Source: DASZMX01 sp035551475
Lineage (GTDB): Bacteria > Verrucomicrobiota > Verrucomicrobiia > Limisphaerales > Palsa-1400
Reading direction: 5' to 3'
NCBI GenBank assembly: GCA_035551475.1
Contig: DASZMX010000107.1
Coordinates: 1 to 64,000 of the forward strand
DNA length: 64,000 bases
Shown: positions 24,316-33,328 of the stretch, piece after piece
Numbering within the stretch: the stretch's first letter is position 1
Layout: every line of letters starts with the position of its first letter
Notes under the pieces: generated by a model
What the model was told of the DNA's origin: nothing
What the model saw: only the letters and a program-made list of their open reading frames with translations
Databases searched by the model: none
Position numbers and translations under genes: made by a program

Positions 24316-25506
24316 ATGAGAAAAACTTCCGTCGCCATTATATTTTTGACAGTCCTGATCGACCTGATCGGTTTTGGGCTGCTGCTGCCGCTGATTCCGG
24401 TCTACAGCGAGAATTTCGGCGCCACCGGCTGGCAGATTGGCGCGATTATGGCGTCGTATTCGGCCATGCAGTTTATTTTCGCGCCCATTTGGGGGCGTCT
24501 CTCCGACCGCGTCGGCCGCCGCCCGGTGCTGTTGGCCAGCACTGCTTGCGCCTGCATGTCGTATGTCATTTTTGCGCTGGGCTCGCATTATACCGGTTCG
24601 ACCGCGTTGCTGATTATTTTGGTGTCGCGCATTTTTGCGGGGATTTGCGGGGCCAATATCACCGTTGCCCAGGCCTACATTGCGGACATCACGCCGCCCG
24701 AAAAACGCTCGGCCCGCATGGGTTTGATTGGCATGGCATTCGGCTTGGGCTTCGTGTTGGGGCCGCCGCTGGGAGGGTTCAGCAGCCAGAAATACGGTAT
24801 TTCTGCGCCGGGGTGGGTGGCGGCCGGCTTGTGCGCGATCAATTTCCTTTGGGCCTTCGCGCGCCTGGGGGAAAGCTGGAAGCCAGCCGAACATTCGCAA
24901 ACGCAACGCCCGCATCTGGCGCACTGGATGCATGTGTTGCGCCTGCCGCGCTTGAATCTGCTCGTCGGCATTTTCTTCCTGGCCACGTTTTGTTTTGCGT
25001 CGTTCGAAACAACGATCGGCTTGTTGATCATCGATAAATTTCATCTCGACACCAAGAAGGCCCTGGGCTCCGTTTCCTGGGTGATTTTCTATTGCGGCGT
25101 GATCGGCGCGCTCTCGCAGGGCGGCGTGCGCGGTTTTGTCAAACGGGTGGGGGAGCCAAGGCTTATCACCTTTAGTTTGTTTATGGCCGCGATTGGCATT
25201 GGCATCATTCCGTTCGTGCAAGGTTGGGGTTTGTTGCTGGTGGCGCTGGCGGTTTTCTCGGTGGGCTCAAGCCTGACGCGGCCTCCGGTTTTTGGCATGA
25301 TCTCCAATTTGACCCCGGCGCACGAGCAGGGCGCGACGATGGGCGTGGCGCAAGGCGTCGGAAGCCTCGCGCGCATCGTAGGCCCGGTTTTTGCCACTGG
25401 CATCTTCCTCTACCATCCCGCCATTCCTTATATCGTTTGCGCGGTGTTTTGTTTTATCACCAGCCTCGTCGCGCTGCGTTGCCTCGCCGCTCCCAAACCA
25501 CTATGA
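24316..25506 (+). CDS. MFS drug-efflux type transporter (TCR/Tet-like)
   Basis: A 396-residue, 12-helix major facilitator. It starts VAIIFLTVLIDLIGFGLLLPLIPVY (the D-x3-G-x-G helix typical of the TetA-like DHA1 subgroup), has motif A as GRLSDRVGRRPVLL, and motif C-like GMAFGLGFVLGPPLGG. The second half repeats a shorter GSVSWVIFYCGVIGAL. It would export drugs or metabolites across the inner membrane using protons. It sits two bases after the TolC gene and overlaps nadC by four bases. Substrate not predictable. Confidence 0.9.
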   Translation: MRKTSVAIIFLTVLIDLIGFGLLLPLIPVYSENFGATGWQIGAIMASYSAMQFIFAPIWGRLSDRVGRRPVLLASTACACMSYVIFALGSHYTGSTALLIILVSRIFAGICGANITVAQAYIADITPPEKRSARMGLIGMAFGLGFVLGPPLGGFSSQKYGISAPGWVAAGLCAINFLWAFARLGESWKPAEHSQTQRPHLAHWMHVLRLPRLNLLVGIFFLATFCFASFETTIGLLIIDKFHLDTKKALGSVSWVIFYCGVIGALSQGGVRGFVKRVGEPRLITFSLFMAAIGIGIIPFVQGWGLLLVALAVFSVGSSLTRPPVFGMISNLTPAHEQGATMGVAQGVGSLARIVGPVFATGIFLYHPAIPYIVCAVFCFITSLVALRCLAAPKPL

Positions 25507-26342
25507 ATTTTTCGCGCGCCATCATCCAAGCAGCTTTGGCCGAAGACATCGGCGCCGGGGATGTCACAAGCCTTTGCACGATTCCTGCCGAGGCGCAGGC
25601 CGAAGCGATCATGGTCGCGCGACAGGACTTGGTCGTGTGCGGATTGGATTTGGTAGAAGCCGTTTTTCGCGAACTCGCGCCCGAGGCGCAGATTGAACGC
25701 CGTGCCGCCGACGCGCAATCAGTCGCCGGCGGCCAGCCGTTGCTTCGTGTTCGCGCCGGCGCCCGCGCCATTCTCGCCGGCGAACGGGTCGCGCTGAATT
25801 TCGCCCAGCGCCTCTCCGGCATCGCCACCCTTACGGCAAAATACGTGGCCGCCATCGCCGGCACGAAGACCCGTATTCTTGACACGCGCAAAACCACGCC
25901 GGGCTGGCGTTTGCTGGAAAAATACGCCGTCGCCTGCGGCGGTGGAGTCAATCATCGCTTCGGTTTGAATGACCGCATTCTGGTGAAAGACAATCATCTG
26001 GCCGCGCTGCGCGACGAAAAGCCCAACGCCGTGGCCGCCGCCGCCCGGCGCGCGCGCGCCATGTATCCGAATTTGGAGCTGGAGATCGAGGCTGACACGG
26101 TGGCGCAAGCGGAACAAGCCGCCGCCGCCGGCGTGGACGTGGTGCTGCTCGACAACATGTCCAATGAGCAGCTCCGCGCCGCGGTGCAAATCGTGGCGGG
26201 GCGCGCCCGCACGGAAGCCAGCGGCGGCGTGAACCTGGCCAACGTCCGCGGCATTGCCGAAACGGGCGTGGATTTTATTTCAGTGGGCGCGTTGACCCAT
26301 TCGGCGCCCGCCGTGGATATTGGCCTGGATTTTCCCGGCTAG
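25503..26342 (+). CDS. nadC: Nicotinate-nucleotide pyrophosphorylase (carboxylating)
   Basis: A 279-residue quinolinate phosphoribosyltransferase that makes nicotinate mononucleotide from quinolinate and PRPP for NAD synthesis. Motifs are LAEDIGAGDVTS, ERVALNFAQRLSGIAT, TRILDTRKTTPGWRLLEKYA, GGGVNHRFGLND, LVKDNHL and VLLDNMS, then EASGGVNLANVRGIAETGVDFISVGALTHS, all standard. The ATG overlaps the MFS stop (ATGA); the longer frame is rejected because it lies inside the MFS gene. It is followed after eight bases by birA, a common bacterial neighbour. Confidence 0.97.
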   Translation: MNFSRAIIQAALAEDIGAGDVTSLCTIPAEAQAEAIMVARQDLVVCGLDLVEAVFRELAPEAQIERRAADAQSVAGGQPLLRVRAGARAILAGERVALNFAQRLSGIATLTAKYVAAIAGTKTRILDTRKTTPGWRLLEKYAVACGGGVNHRFGLNDRILVKDNHLAALRDEKPNAVAAAARRARAMYPNLELEIEADTVAQAEQAAAAGVDVVLLDNMSNEQLRAAVQIVAGRARTEASGGVNLANVRGIAETGVDFISVGALTHSAPAVDIGLDFPG

Positions 26343-26350
26343 AAATCTGC

Positions 26351-27331
26351 ATGACAGTGGATGCTCACATTTTAGGCGCCTTGCGCGCGTCCGGCGGCGG
26401 CTCCGTTTCGGGCGCTGAGTTGTCGCGTCAGTTGGGCATCAGCCGCGCCGCCATTTGGGCGCGCATCGAGGAGTTGCGCTCGCTCGGCTACGACATCGAG
26501 GCGAGCCCGCATTTGGGTTATCGGCTCGTGAGCGCGCCGGACGCGTTGCACGCTGACGATTTGCATTCGCGCCTCGGCCAAACGCGCGTGGTGGGCCGTG
26601 AAATTCAAGTTTTCGAAAGCACCACTTCGACGAACGACCTCGTTTCCCGATTGGCCCAGGACGGCATGAAAGAGGGCGCCGTGGTTTTCGCCGAATCCCA
26701 AACGCAGGGGCGCGGCCGTCTCGGGCGTCCCTGGATTTCGCCGCCGCGCCAGGGCCTTTGGTTCTCCGTGTTGTTGCGGCCCAACCTTACGCCGCAAACG
26801 GCCACGCAGCTGACAATTGCGGCCGCCACCGCGATGGTGCGCGCCATTCACGGCCAGACCGGCATCATGCCCGAAATCAAATGGCCCAACGACATTCTCA
26901 TCGGCGGAAAAAAAGTGGCGGGCATTCTGACCGAATTGACCGCGGAACTGGATCACGTCAAGGATGTCATTCTGGGCATTGGCATCGACGTGAATCTGCC
27001 GGCCCACGAATTTCCTCCGGAGTTGCGAGCCTGCGCCACTTCCTTGCGGCTGGCAGCGGGTGAAAAAATTGACCGCGCCGGCCTGGCGGTGGCGGCCCTG
27101 CGCGAATTGGACCGCGATTACGAATTGATTCGCACCGGCCAATTCGAGGCCATCGCCGACGAATGGCAGCGCCACTGCAGCACCTTGGGCTGCGACGTTT
27201 CCATTCGCATGGGCGACCGGGTGATTCGCGGCCGGGCCGAATCTTTGGACACCGATGGCGCGCTGCTTTTGCGCGGCCAATATGGGCGCCTGGAACGGAT
27301 CATCGGCGGCGACGTCACGATGGAAAAATGA
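26351..27331 (+). CDS. birA: Biotin-[acetyl-CoA-carboxylase] ligase / biotin operon repressor
   Basis: A 326-residue class II BirA. The N-terminal winged helix (about 1-65) includes SGAELSRQLGISRAAIWARI, so it can probably bind DNA as a biotin-responsive repressor. The catalytic domain has STNDLV, the biotinyl-AMP loop GRGRLGRPW near 119, IKWPNDILIGGKKVAGIL and GIGIDVNLP, followed by the C-terminal SH3-like domain. It makes biotinyl-AMP and attaches biotin to acetyl-CoA carboxylase. It overlaps nothing, but its TGA abuts the TGA of the opposite-strand glycosyltransferase in a TGATCA. Confidence 0.96.
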   Translation: MTVDAHILGALRASGGGSVSGAELSRQLGISRAAIWARIEELRSLGYDIEASPHLGYRLVSAPDALHADDLHSRLGQTRVVGREIQVFESTTSTNDLVSRLAQDGMKEGAVVFAESQTQGRGRLGRPWISPPRQGLWFSVLLRPNLTPQTATQLTIAAATAMVRAIHGQTGIMPEIKWPNDILIGGKKVAGILTELTAELDHVKDVILGIGIDVNLPAHEFPPELRACATSLRLAAGEKIDRAGLAVAALRELDRDYELIRTGQFEAIADEWQRHCSTLGCDVSIRMGDRVIRGRAESLDTDGALLLRGQYGRLERIIGGDVTMEK

Positions 27332-28039
27332 TCAGCGGAAGAAATTATATTTGATGATGCAGCGCAGCGCGCTCAAGCCGTCCTGCCAGCCGATTTTTTT
27401 CCCCTCCGCGTAGGTGCGGCCGTAATACGAAATGGGCGCCTCGTAAATTCGCACTTTCAGCTTGCTCACCTTGGCCACGATTTCCGGCTCGAAACCAAAC
27501 CGGTTTTCCTCAATCACAATGCGTTGCAGGACTTCCCGCCGAAACACTTTGTAGCCCGCTTCCATGTCCCCCATGTTCAGGTCCGTGGCAATATTTGACA
27601 GAAGGGTCAAGAAACGGTTCCCCAACGAGTGCCAGTAATAAAGCACGCGATGCGCCCCGGCGCCGGCGAAACGGGAGCCGAAAACGACATCCGCTTTGCC
27701 GGACAAAATGGGCGCGCACAAGGAGGCATACTCGCCCGGGTCATATTCAAGATCTGCATCCTGCACGATGGCCAGTGCGGCGGTCACGGCTGCGAAACCC
27801 GTGCGCAGCGCCGCGCCTTTGCCTTGATTCCTTTCATGCCGCAGCAGGCGGATTCGCGCATTGCCGGCGGCGAGCGGTTGCAGCGCCTCCCAGGTTTTAT
27901 CCGTTGAGCCGTCGTCCACCACAATTACCTGCTCGACCAGCGGTTGGGCCAGCACCGTCCGCAGCAACTCCGCCACGGTCGCTTCTTCATTGAAAACCGG
28001 CACGACGACCCCCAGGCAAGGCAGCGCGGGGGAGATCAT
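27332..28039 (-). CDS. Family 2 glycosyltransferase, dolichyl/polyprenyl-phosphate mannosyltransferase type
   Basis: A 235-residue GT-A glycosyltransferase. It has VVVPVFNEEATV, VIVVDDGSTDKTWE, RNQGKGAALRTGF and the DXD-like QDADLEYDP near 95. The later stretch DMEAGYKVFRREVL and the C-terminal EAPISYYGRTYAEGKKIGWQDG are typical of enzymes that transfer a sugar from NDP-sugar to polyprenyl phosphate. No C-terminal membrane helix pair is present, so it is like the short Dpm1 form. It overlaps larC by four bases and is likely co-transcribed with larBC. Its lipid-linked sugar could feed the nearby glycan operon. Confidence 0.88.
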   Translation of the reverse strand: MISPALPCLGVVVPVFNEEATVAELLRTVLAQPLVEQVIVVDDGSTDKTWEALQPLAAGNARIRLLRHERNQGKGAALRTGFAAVTAALAIVQDADLEYDPGEYASLCAPILSGKADVVFGSRFAGAGAHRVLYYWHSLGNRFLTLLSNIATDLNMGDMEAGYKVFRREVLQRIVIEENRFGFEPEIVAKVSKLKVRIYEAPISYYGRTYAEGKKIGWQDGLSALRCIIKYNFFR

Positions 28040-29286
28040 GGCGGCCCAGCGGACGCCGCCCGCCGCGCCGCCTCATAAACATCCTTGAGCGGCGCCTGCT
28101 TTTCTGCCGCCGCTTTTTTGCAGGATTCATATTCGGGCGCGATTTGCAGGGTCTGTCCGTCGAGCTGCCCGATCTTAACCGTGATTGAGCCGTAAGGCGT
28201 GGACACCGTCTTGAACTCCCGGCGCAACTTGCGTCGTTCCGCCACGGTGCGCCGTATGCCGAAGGCCGTGGTTTCCCGCAGCATCATTTCGGAGAAGTCA
28301 TCCGCTTTTGCGGCTTCGCACAAAACTGTCAAGAGAACGCCCGGCCGGTTTTTCTTCATTTGAATTGGCGTGTGAAAGACGTCGAGCGCGCCGGCGGCCA
28401 TCGCTTTTTCGGTGAAATGACCGAGCCATTCCGCCGTGATGTCATCCAAATTCGTTTCCAGCACGGCAATGGTGTCAATTTCCCAATCGTGCGCAGCGGA
28501 GCCCTCGCTTTCTCCGAGGACGGCGCGCAGCACATTCGGACGCGTCTTATTGCTGCGTCCGCCCACGCCAATGCCAATGCGTTCCGGGCGCAAATTTTTC
28601 ATCGGCCCGAATTCCTCCGCGAATTCCGCCAGCAACGCCGCCCCCGTGGGCGTGATCAATTCGTGCGGTTCCTCGCATTGGCTGACGCTGACGCTTCGCG
28701 CCGCGAAAATTTCCAGAGTGGCGGGCGCGGGAATGGGAAAACGCCCATGCGCACAATCGATCCAGCCCACGCCGTCCACGGGGCAGCCCGCCAGGACGCG
28801 CGGCCGCTGCAACATTTCCAGCCCGATGCACCCTCCAACAATGTCAACAATAGAGTCAACGGCGCCCACCTCGTGAAAATGCACTTCGTCGGGCGTCTTG
28901 CCGTGGATTTTTCCTTCCGCCACCGCGATGCGCTGGAAGACCGCCACGGCCTTCTCTTTGACCCAGGGCGAAAGCCCGCTGTCGGCGATCAACTGTTTGA
29001 TTTCCGCAAAATTTCTGCCGTGCGCATGTTCATCATGCTCGTGCTCGTGATGATGCCCCTCGTGCGCGGCATGGCCGTGGCCGTGATGGCCGCCCACGTG
29101 AACATCGAATTTCACGCCCTCGATCTGCTGCCGCTCGGCGCGCGCGCAATGCAGGTGGTAACCGTCCACGCGCAATTTTCCCAACTCCTTTTGCAACGCC
29201 GTGAAATCCACGCCGAGATCCAGGAGCGCCCCAAGGAACATATCGCCGCTGATGCCGCTGAAAATATCCAGATACAAAGTCTTCAT
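28036..29286 (-). CDS. larC: Nickel pincer cofactor biosynthesis protein LarC
   Basis: A 416-residue LarC, the CTP-dependent nickel insertase that completes the nickel-pincer nucleotide used by lactate racemase and relatives. It begins LYLDIFSGISGDMFLGALLDLG. A His-rich tract at residues 63-90, with many HH and HEH repeats, is a likely nickel reserve. Later blocks are HFHEVGAVDSIVDIVG, ELITPTGAALL, GIGVGGR and LETNLDDITAEWLG. The gene is one open frame, unlike lactobacilli where larC1 and larC2 are joined by a frameshift. It overlaps larB by four bases. No larE or larA is in the window. Confidence 0.94.
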   Translation of the reverse strand: MKTLYLDIFSGISGDMFLGALLDLGVDFTALQKELGKLRVDGYHLHCARAERQQIEGVKFDVHVGGHHGHGHAAHEGHHHEHEHDEHAHGRNFAEIKQLIADSGLSPWVKEKAVAVFQRIAVAEGKIHGKTPDEVHFHEVGAVDSIVDIVGGCIGLEMLQRPRVLAGCPVDGVGWIDCAHGRFPIPAPATLEIFAARSVSVSQCEEPHELITPTGAALLAEFAEEFGPMKNLRPERIGIGVGGRSNKTRPNVLRAVLGESEGSAAHDWEIDTIAVLETNLDDITAEWLGHFTEKAMAAGALDVFHTPIQMKKNRPGVLLTVLCEAAKADDFSEMMLRETTAFGIRRTVAERRKLRREFKTVSTPYGSITVKIGQLDGQTLQIAPEYESCKKAAAEKQAPLKDVYEAARRAASAGPP

Positions 29287-30047
29287 GCCACGCGCTTCGC
29301 GCCAATTGAATTAATTTGACTCGCGGCATAACCGGCGCCGAAACCGTTGTCAATATTAACGACCGTCACGCCGCTGCCGCAACTGTTCAACATGCCCAGG
29401 AGCGGCGTCAACCCGCTGAAATTCGTGCCGTACCCCACGCTGGTCGGGACCGCAATGATGGGCCTGTCAATCAAACCCGCCACGACGCTGGGCAAAGCCC
29501 CTTCCATGCCCGCCACCACAATCACGACGTTGGCCGCCTGAAGTCTGGGCAGTTGGGCCAGCAGCCGATGCAGCCCCGCCACGCCGACGTCGCAAATGCG
29601 CTCGACGCGGTTGCCCATGATATCCGCCGTCACCGCCGCCTCCTCCGCCACCGGCAAATCGCTCGTGCCGGCGCACACCACGGCAATGGTTCCGGGCCGC
29701 TTGGGCAGCGGTTGGCGCTCCAGCGTGACGCAGCCGGACAGGGAATGGCAGACGGCCAGCTTGAATTTCTTTTTGACGGCTTTGGCCTGCTCGGGCGTCA
29801 GCCGGGTGATTAGCGCCCGGTCTTCCCGGGCCATGATTTTGGCGGCGATCTTCACGACTTGCTCCGCCGTTTTGCCCCGCCCATAAATCACTTCCGGAAA
29901 ACCTTTGCGGAGCGCCCGATGCGCGTCCACTTGCGCAAATCCCAAATCATCCACCGGCGGCGCTTGAAATGCGCGCACCGTCTCTTCCAGGTTCACGCGG
30001 CCCTCGCGAAAGTTCTGCAGCAGTTTGATGGCGTCGGCGGTCGTCAC
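29283..30047 (-). CDS. larB: Nickel pincer cofactor biosynthesis protein LarB
   Basis: A 254-residue LarB, which carboxylates and hydrolyses nicotinate adenine dinucleotide (NaAD), the first step of nickel-pincer nucleotide synthesis. The C-terminal half resembles PurE: VVCAGTSDLPVAEEAAVTADIMG, ICDVGVAGLHRLL, VIVVAGMEGALPSVVAGLID, PIIAVPTSVGYG, and TVVNIDNGFGAGYAA. The N-terminal part is helical with FPEVIYGRGKT. The start is GTG. It forms a larB-larC operon; larE must be elsewhere for the pathway to work. Confidence 0.94.
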   Translation of the reverse strand: MTTADAIKLLQNFREGRVNLEETVRAFQAPPVDDLGFAQVDAHRALRKGFPEVIYGRGKTAEQVVKIAAKIMAREDRALITRLTPEQAKAVKKKFKLAVCHSLSGCVTLERQPLPKRPGTIAVVCAGTSDLPVAEEAAVTADIMGNRVERICDVGVAGLHRLLAQLPRLQAANVVIVVAGMEGALPSVVAGLIDRPIIAVPTSVGYGTNFSGLTPLLGMLNSCGSGVTVVNIDNGFGAGYAASQINSIGAKRVA

Positions 30048-30098
30048 AGGTCGTTGGGGTGAATCTTGCCAAGGAACGGCGGCATCGCCATTCTTTTT

Positions 30099-31094
30099 TT
30101 ACGGCGTCCCGGCCCGCGGCAGCTTCGAATACCCCGCCACTTTCAGGCAGAACCGCGCGACGCGGTCCGGCAACATTTTGCGCGCCGCGTACTTCGCGCT
30201 CCACCATGTCACCGCCCGCAGATAGGTGGGCGTCAAATATTTTCGAAACCGGCGGTCCCCGATCAGCAGCTTGAACATCGGCCGGCCGAAGGACGACAAC
30301 GCCCCACATTCCCGAAACCGTTCCGCCGCATCGTGAAACTCCGGTTGCTCCAGCAATTCCAAAATCCGCCGCAACACTTCACGCTGCCGCTCCGGCTGCC
30401 GCATTCCCTTGTTCGAAAAACTTGAAGGATAAAGCCGAAACTCCGCCAACACTTCCGGCACAAAACACATGCCGTGCCGGAACGCCACGACGAAATATGC
30501 GAACCAATCGCAATGCCATTCCAATTCCTTGCGGTATTTTCCCACGGCAAGAAAGGGCTCCCGTTTCACGATCATCGCGCCCGTCGCCACCACGAGTTTT
30601 CCCTGGCGGCCCAGCGTCACCATTTCGTCCGGCGTCATGAACCGTTCCTTGTCTCCCAAAAAAGTTCCCAGATACCACGTCAAGCCCGACGTCATGTCGC
30701 GAAATTCACAAATCCCCGCGCAAATGCCCGCCCCCGGATGCTGCGCCAGGAGCCGCAGCGCTTTCTCGAAATAGCCCGGGCGCAACTCATCGTCCGCCGC
30801 CACCATCACCAAATAATCCCCTGTCGCCGCGTCAATTCCTCGATTAAAACTGAACACAGCCCCGCTGTTTTTCTCGTTCCGCAAGAATCGAATCACCGGA
30901 TGCTGCCGCGCGAGCTCCTCCATGATCGCCACGCTGTTATCCGTGGACCCGTCATCCACCACAATCACCTCCAAAGCCGCCACCGATTGCGAAAGAATAG
31001 ACGCCAAACACCGCCCCAAATGCTCCCCATGATTATAATTGGGCAGCACAACCGACAGCGTCGGCAACTTCACTTCATGCGCGTGTTCCGCCAT
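30099..31094 (-). CDS. Family 2 glycosyltransferase
   Basis: A 331-residue GT-A enzyme. The N-terminal domain has LSVVLPNYNHGEHLGRCLASI, VIVVDDGSTDNSV, FLRNEKNSGAVFSFNRGI and the metal-binding VAADDELRPG near 90. The C-terminal half is of unknown fold, with a WHCDWFAYFVVAFRHG block. It would add a sugar to a growing surface glycan in the cytoplasm. It is the last gene of the nine-gene glycan operon, 37 bases after the methyltransferase. ATG at 31094 is taken; a GTG at 31109 would add five residues. Donor and acceptor are unknown. Confidence 0.87.
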   Translation of the reverse strand: MAEHAHEVKLPTLSVVLPNYNHGEHLGRCLASILSQSVAALEVIVVDDGSTDNSVAIMEELARQHPVIRFLRNEKNSGAVFSFNRGIDAATGDYLVMVAADDELRPGYFEKALRLLAQHPGAGICAGICEFRDMTSGLTWYLGTFLGDKERFMTPDEMVTLGRQGKLVVATGAMIVKREPFLAVGKYRKELEWHCDWFAYFVVAFRHGMCFVPEVLAEFRLYPSSFSNKGMRQPERQREVLRRILELLEQPEFHDAAERFRECGALSSFGRPMFKLLIGDRRFRKYLTPTYLRAVTWWSAKYAARKMLPDRVARFCLKVAGYSKLPRAGTP

Positions 31095-31131
31095 TTTTTC
31101 GCGAGCCACTAACGACCCATTTCGCTGAACG

Positions 31132-31794
31132 CTATTCGAAATAAATGAACGAGTAATCGCCGGTGTAGCCGGTGTGGCGGAACCACCAGCGCCATTCGTC
31201 GGGGGTGCAGAAGGCTTCGCAGGTCAGTTGCCAGTAAAGCAAATTGGCTTTTTCCTCCTCGTTGCGATAGGACTCGACGACCATGTATTTGTTCCGCTTG
31301 CCGACGCGCTCGATTTCGCGGAGGGCCTTGTCCAGGTCGTAGCAGTAAAGGTTGTGCAGGGTGTTGATGGAAATCACGAGGTCGAAGCTATGATCGGCAA
31401 AGGGCAATTCGCGCGCGTGCCCCGCTTGCAAAAACGGGCGGACTTCCTCCTTGGCGTTTTCAATGCCATAGGTGGAAATGTCCAGGCCCCGCACTTCCAC
31501 GCCGGGCACGGATTGCGTGAAATCATAGAGCAAAAAACCTTTGCCGCAGCCCACGTCCAAAATTTTGTCGCCGGGCTTGATGCCGTAATGCTTGACCATA
31601 TTGTCGGCCACGACGCGCCAGCGGCCGTCGTATTTCATGCCGCCGTATCCGACTTTGCGGTCGCCGTCCCAGTAGTCGCGCGCAAATTGTTTGGCCAGTT
31701 TGGCGGCTTCGGCCTTGGGGAATTCGTTGACTCGGGCCAGGTAATCCCGCGAGGTGCGCTTGTGCAGCGGTGAAATAAAATCAATCTCAGGCAT
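31132..31794 (-). CDS. Class I SAM-dependent methyltransferase
   Basis: A 220-residue methyltransferase. SAM motif I is KILDVGCGKGFLLYDF near 78-93, motif II GLDISTYGIENAKEEV, then RELPFADHSFDLVISINTLHNL. The N-terminal PEIDFISPLHKRTSRDYLARV and YWDGDRKVGYGGMKYDGRW stretch resembles methyltransferases found in surface-sugar gene clusters. The ATG at 31794 overlaps the end of the HAD-kinase gene by eight bases; the longer frame to 31896 has a basic, noncoding-looking N-terminus. It may methylate a sugar or sugar nucleotide of this operon. Confidence 0.85.
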   Translation of the reverse strand: MPEIDFISPLHKRTSRDYLARVNEFPKAEAAKLAKQFARDYWDGDRKVGYGGMKYDGRWRVVADNMVKHYGIKPGDKILDVGCGKGFLLYDFTQSVPGVEVRGLDISTYGIENAKEEVRPFLQAGHARELPFADHSFDLVISINTLHNLYCYDLDKALREIERVGKRNKYMVVESYRNEEEKANLLYWQLTCEAFCTPDEWRWWFRHTGYTGDYSFIYFE

Positions 31795-33328
31795 GGGAAA
31801 TAGTCTGGAAGGCGGCGCGGGCTTTGGCAAGTTGCGCGATTTTGCGCTGGGCGGAAGTCGCCGCTCCTTGCGCGAAGTCACGACGCTCGCGATCATGCCG
31901 CGCGAATTCGTTGAGCATAATGCAGCACCATTTGATCTGGTAGGCGGGCAGCAGCAGGCGCGCGCGTTCCGCCAGCGCTTTATCGCCCAGCGCCGCGGTG
32001 ACGCGGTCCCAATATTCCAAGGGGACGGGAACTTGCGGCTGGCAAAAGAAATCGCAAATCAGTTTGGCCGGATCGTCCCAGCCGGCGTATTCAAAATCAA
32101 AAAAGCGCAGGCGCCCGTCCGCAGGGCGCAGGGCATTGTGAAATCCAAAATCGGAGGGAGACAGAATGCGCCGCGCCGGGCTGCTCCCGCGGATGGCAGC
32201 GCGAATTTTCCGCCAGGCAGGTTGCAGTGACTCCTGCACAAAAGCCACTGCCTCGGTGTGCGACGGCTCGATTTCCGCCAGGCGCGCCACTCGGCGATCG
32301 ATGACCGCGACATGCTCCTCCATCGAGAAACACGCTTCGGAAGCGTTGGGAAGGCCGGCAGCCGCGCTCGTGTCCTGATTTAATTCCACGATAAACTGCA
32401 TGGCTTGATCAACGGCCTCGGCGTCGGCCGATCGCAGTTTTTCGCCGTCTATGAATTCGAACAGCCCGAGCCGTTTTTCCGCATCCCACGCCAGGGGTTC
32501 GGGCGTTCGCCGCAGGCCGCGTCCCCACAGAAAACCATAGAACGCGCGTTCCGAGGCGAACCGGTCCCGGGCATCGGCGGCTTGGCGAAAATACTGTTTC
32601 AACACGGTTTTCTGTTTTCCATCGGAAACAAAATAGACGCGGTTGTTCCCGCCACCACTCATGGGCTCCACGGTAATGGGGGATGCCAAACCGCCGCGAA
32701 CCGCAAACTCGCGAAACCCCTCGGGTTCGCTGATGAGGCGCTTGGAGATAACGGCCCAGCTTTTTGCGCGGAAAAATCGGGTTTCATCCGAGTACAAATC
32801 GGCAGGGTCAAAAAGAATCCGGCTAATGGCGGGGAAAGACGGCTCGGCCAGAATTTCCGGGAGATCGTCGATGAAGTGATCGCATTTCCGCTGCGCGATG
32901 CGGGCCAGCTTTGCTTCCTTGGTCAGTTCAAAAAAAACTTCTGCCCGCGGCAATCCGATTTTATCGGGGTCAAAAAACCCCTGCAATTCCAGCCAGTTCG
33001 CCGCCGCCGCATGCAGGTCGTGTTTCTCCCCAAGGAAAGGATGCCGTGTTTTGTGGCTGATGATGCTGACCGCGATATTCGCCTGGCGGCACTGCTGGAA
33101 AAACTCCAGCACGCCCGGAAAGGGCGCGGCTTCCGCCATGCGCGCGCCATACACATCGCCCTGCATTTCCGTCCAGAGGGGCTCTTTTCCCGCGCGCCGC
33201 AAATAATTCCGCACCTCGGATTTGTTGACAGGCAGCTCGGGCGGAATCAGCTTTTGTTCCAGCGCCACACGATGAAACAGCGCGTCGTAACAGACAATCG
33301 TGTTGTCGAAATCAACCCCGATGCGCAT
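31787..33328 (-). CDS. HAD-like phosphatase domain fused to aminoglycoside/choline-kinase-like domain
   Basis: A 513-residue two-domain protein. Residues 1-180 are HAD-like: DFDNT at 6-10 (DxDxT), SIISHKTRHP as motif II, and HFIDDLPEIL as motif IV. Residues about 215-480 match the APH/choline kinase fold: NNRVYFV, a lysine in VLKQYF, SPSDFGFHNAL as the catalytic loop and FFDFEYAGWDDPAKLICDFF as the metal-binding segment. It could add and remove phosphate on the same small molecule or sugar. ATG at 33328 is chosen over a TTG at 33346. It overlaps its neighbours on both sides, so it is firmly part of the operon. Confidence 0.82.
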   Translation of the reverse strand: MRIGVDFDNTIVCYDALFHRVALEQKLIPPELPVNKSEVRNYLRRAGKEPLWTEMQGDVYGARMAEAAPFPGVLEFFQQCRQANIAVSIISHKTRHPFLGEKHDLHAAAANWLELQGFFDPDKIGLPRAEVFFELTKEAKLARIAQRKCDHFIDDLPEILAEPSFPAISRILFDPADLYSDETRFFRAKSWAVISKRLISEPEGFREFAVRGGLASPITVEPMSGGGNNRVYFVSDGKQKTVLKQYFRQAADARDRFASERAFYGFLWGRGLRRTPEPLAWDAEKRLGLFEFIDGEKLRSADAEAVDQAMQFIVELNQDTSAAAGLPNASEACFSMEEHVAVIDRRVARLAEIEPSHTEAVAFVQESLQPAWRKIRAAIRGSSPARRILSPSDFGFHNALRPADGRLRFFDFEYAGWDDPAKLICDFFCQPQVPVPLEYWDRVTAALGDKALAERARLLLPAYQIKWCCIMLNEFARHDRERRDFAQGAATSAQRKIAQLAKARAAFQTISHA

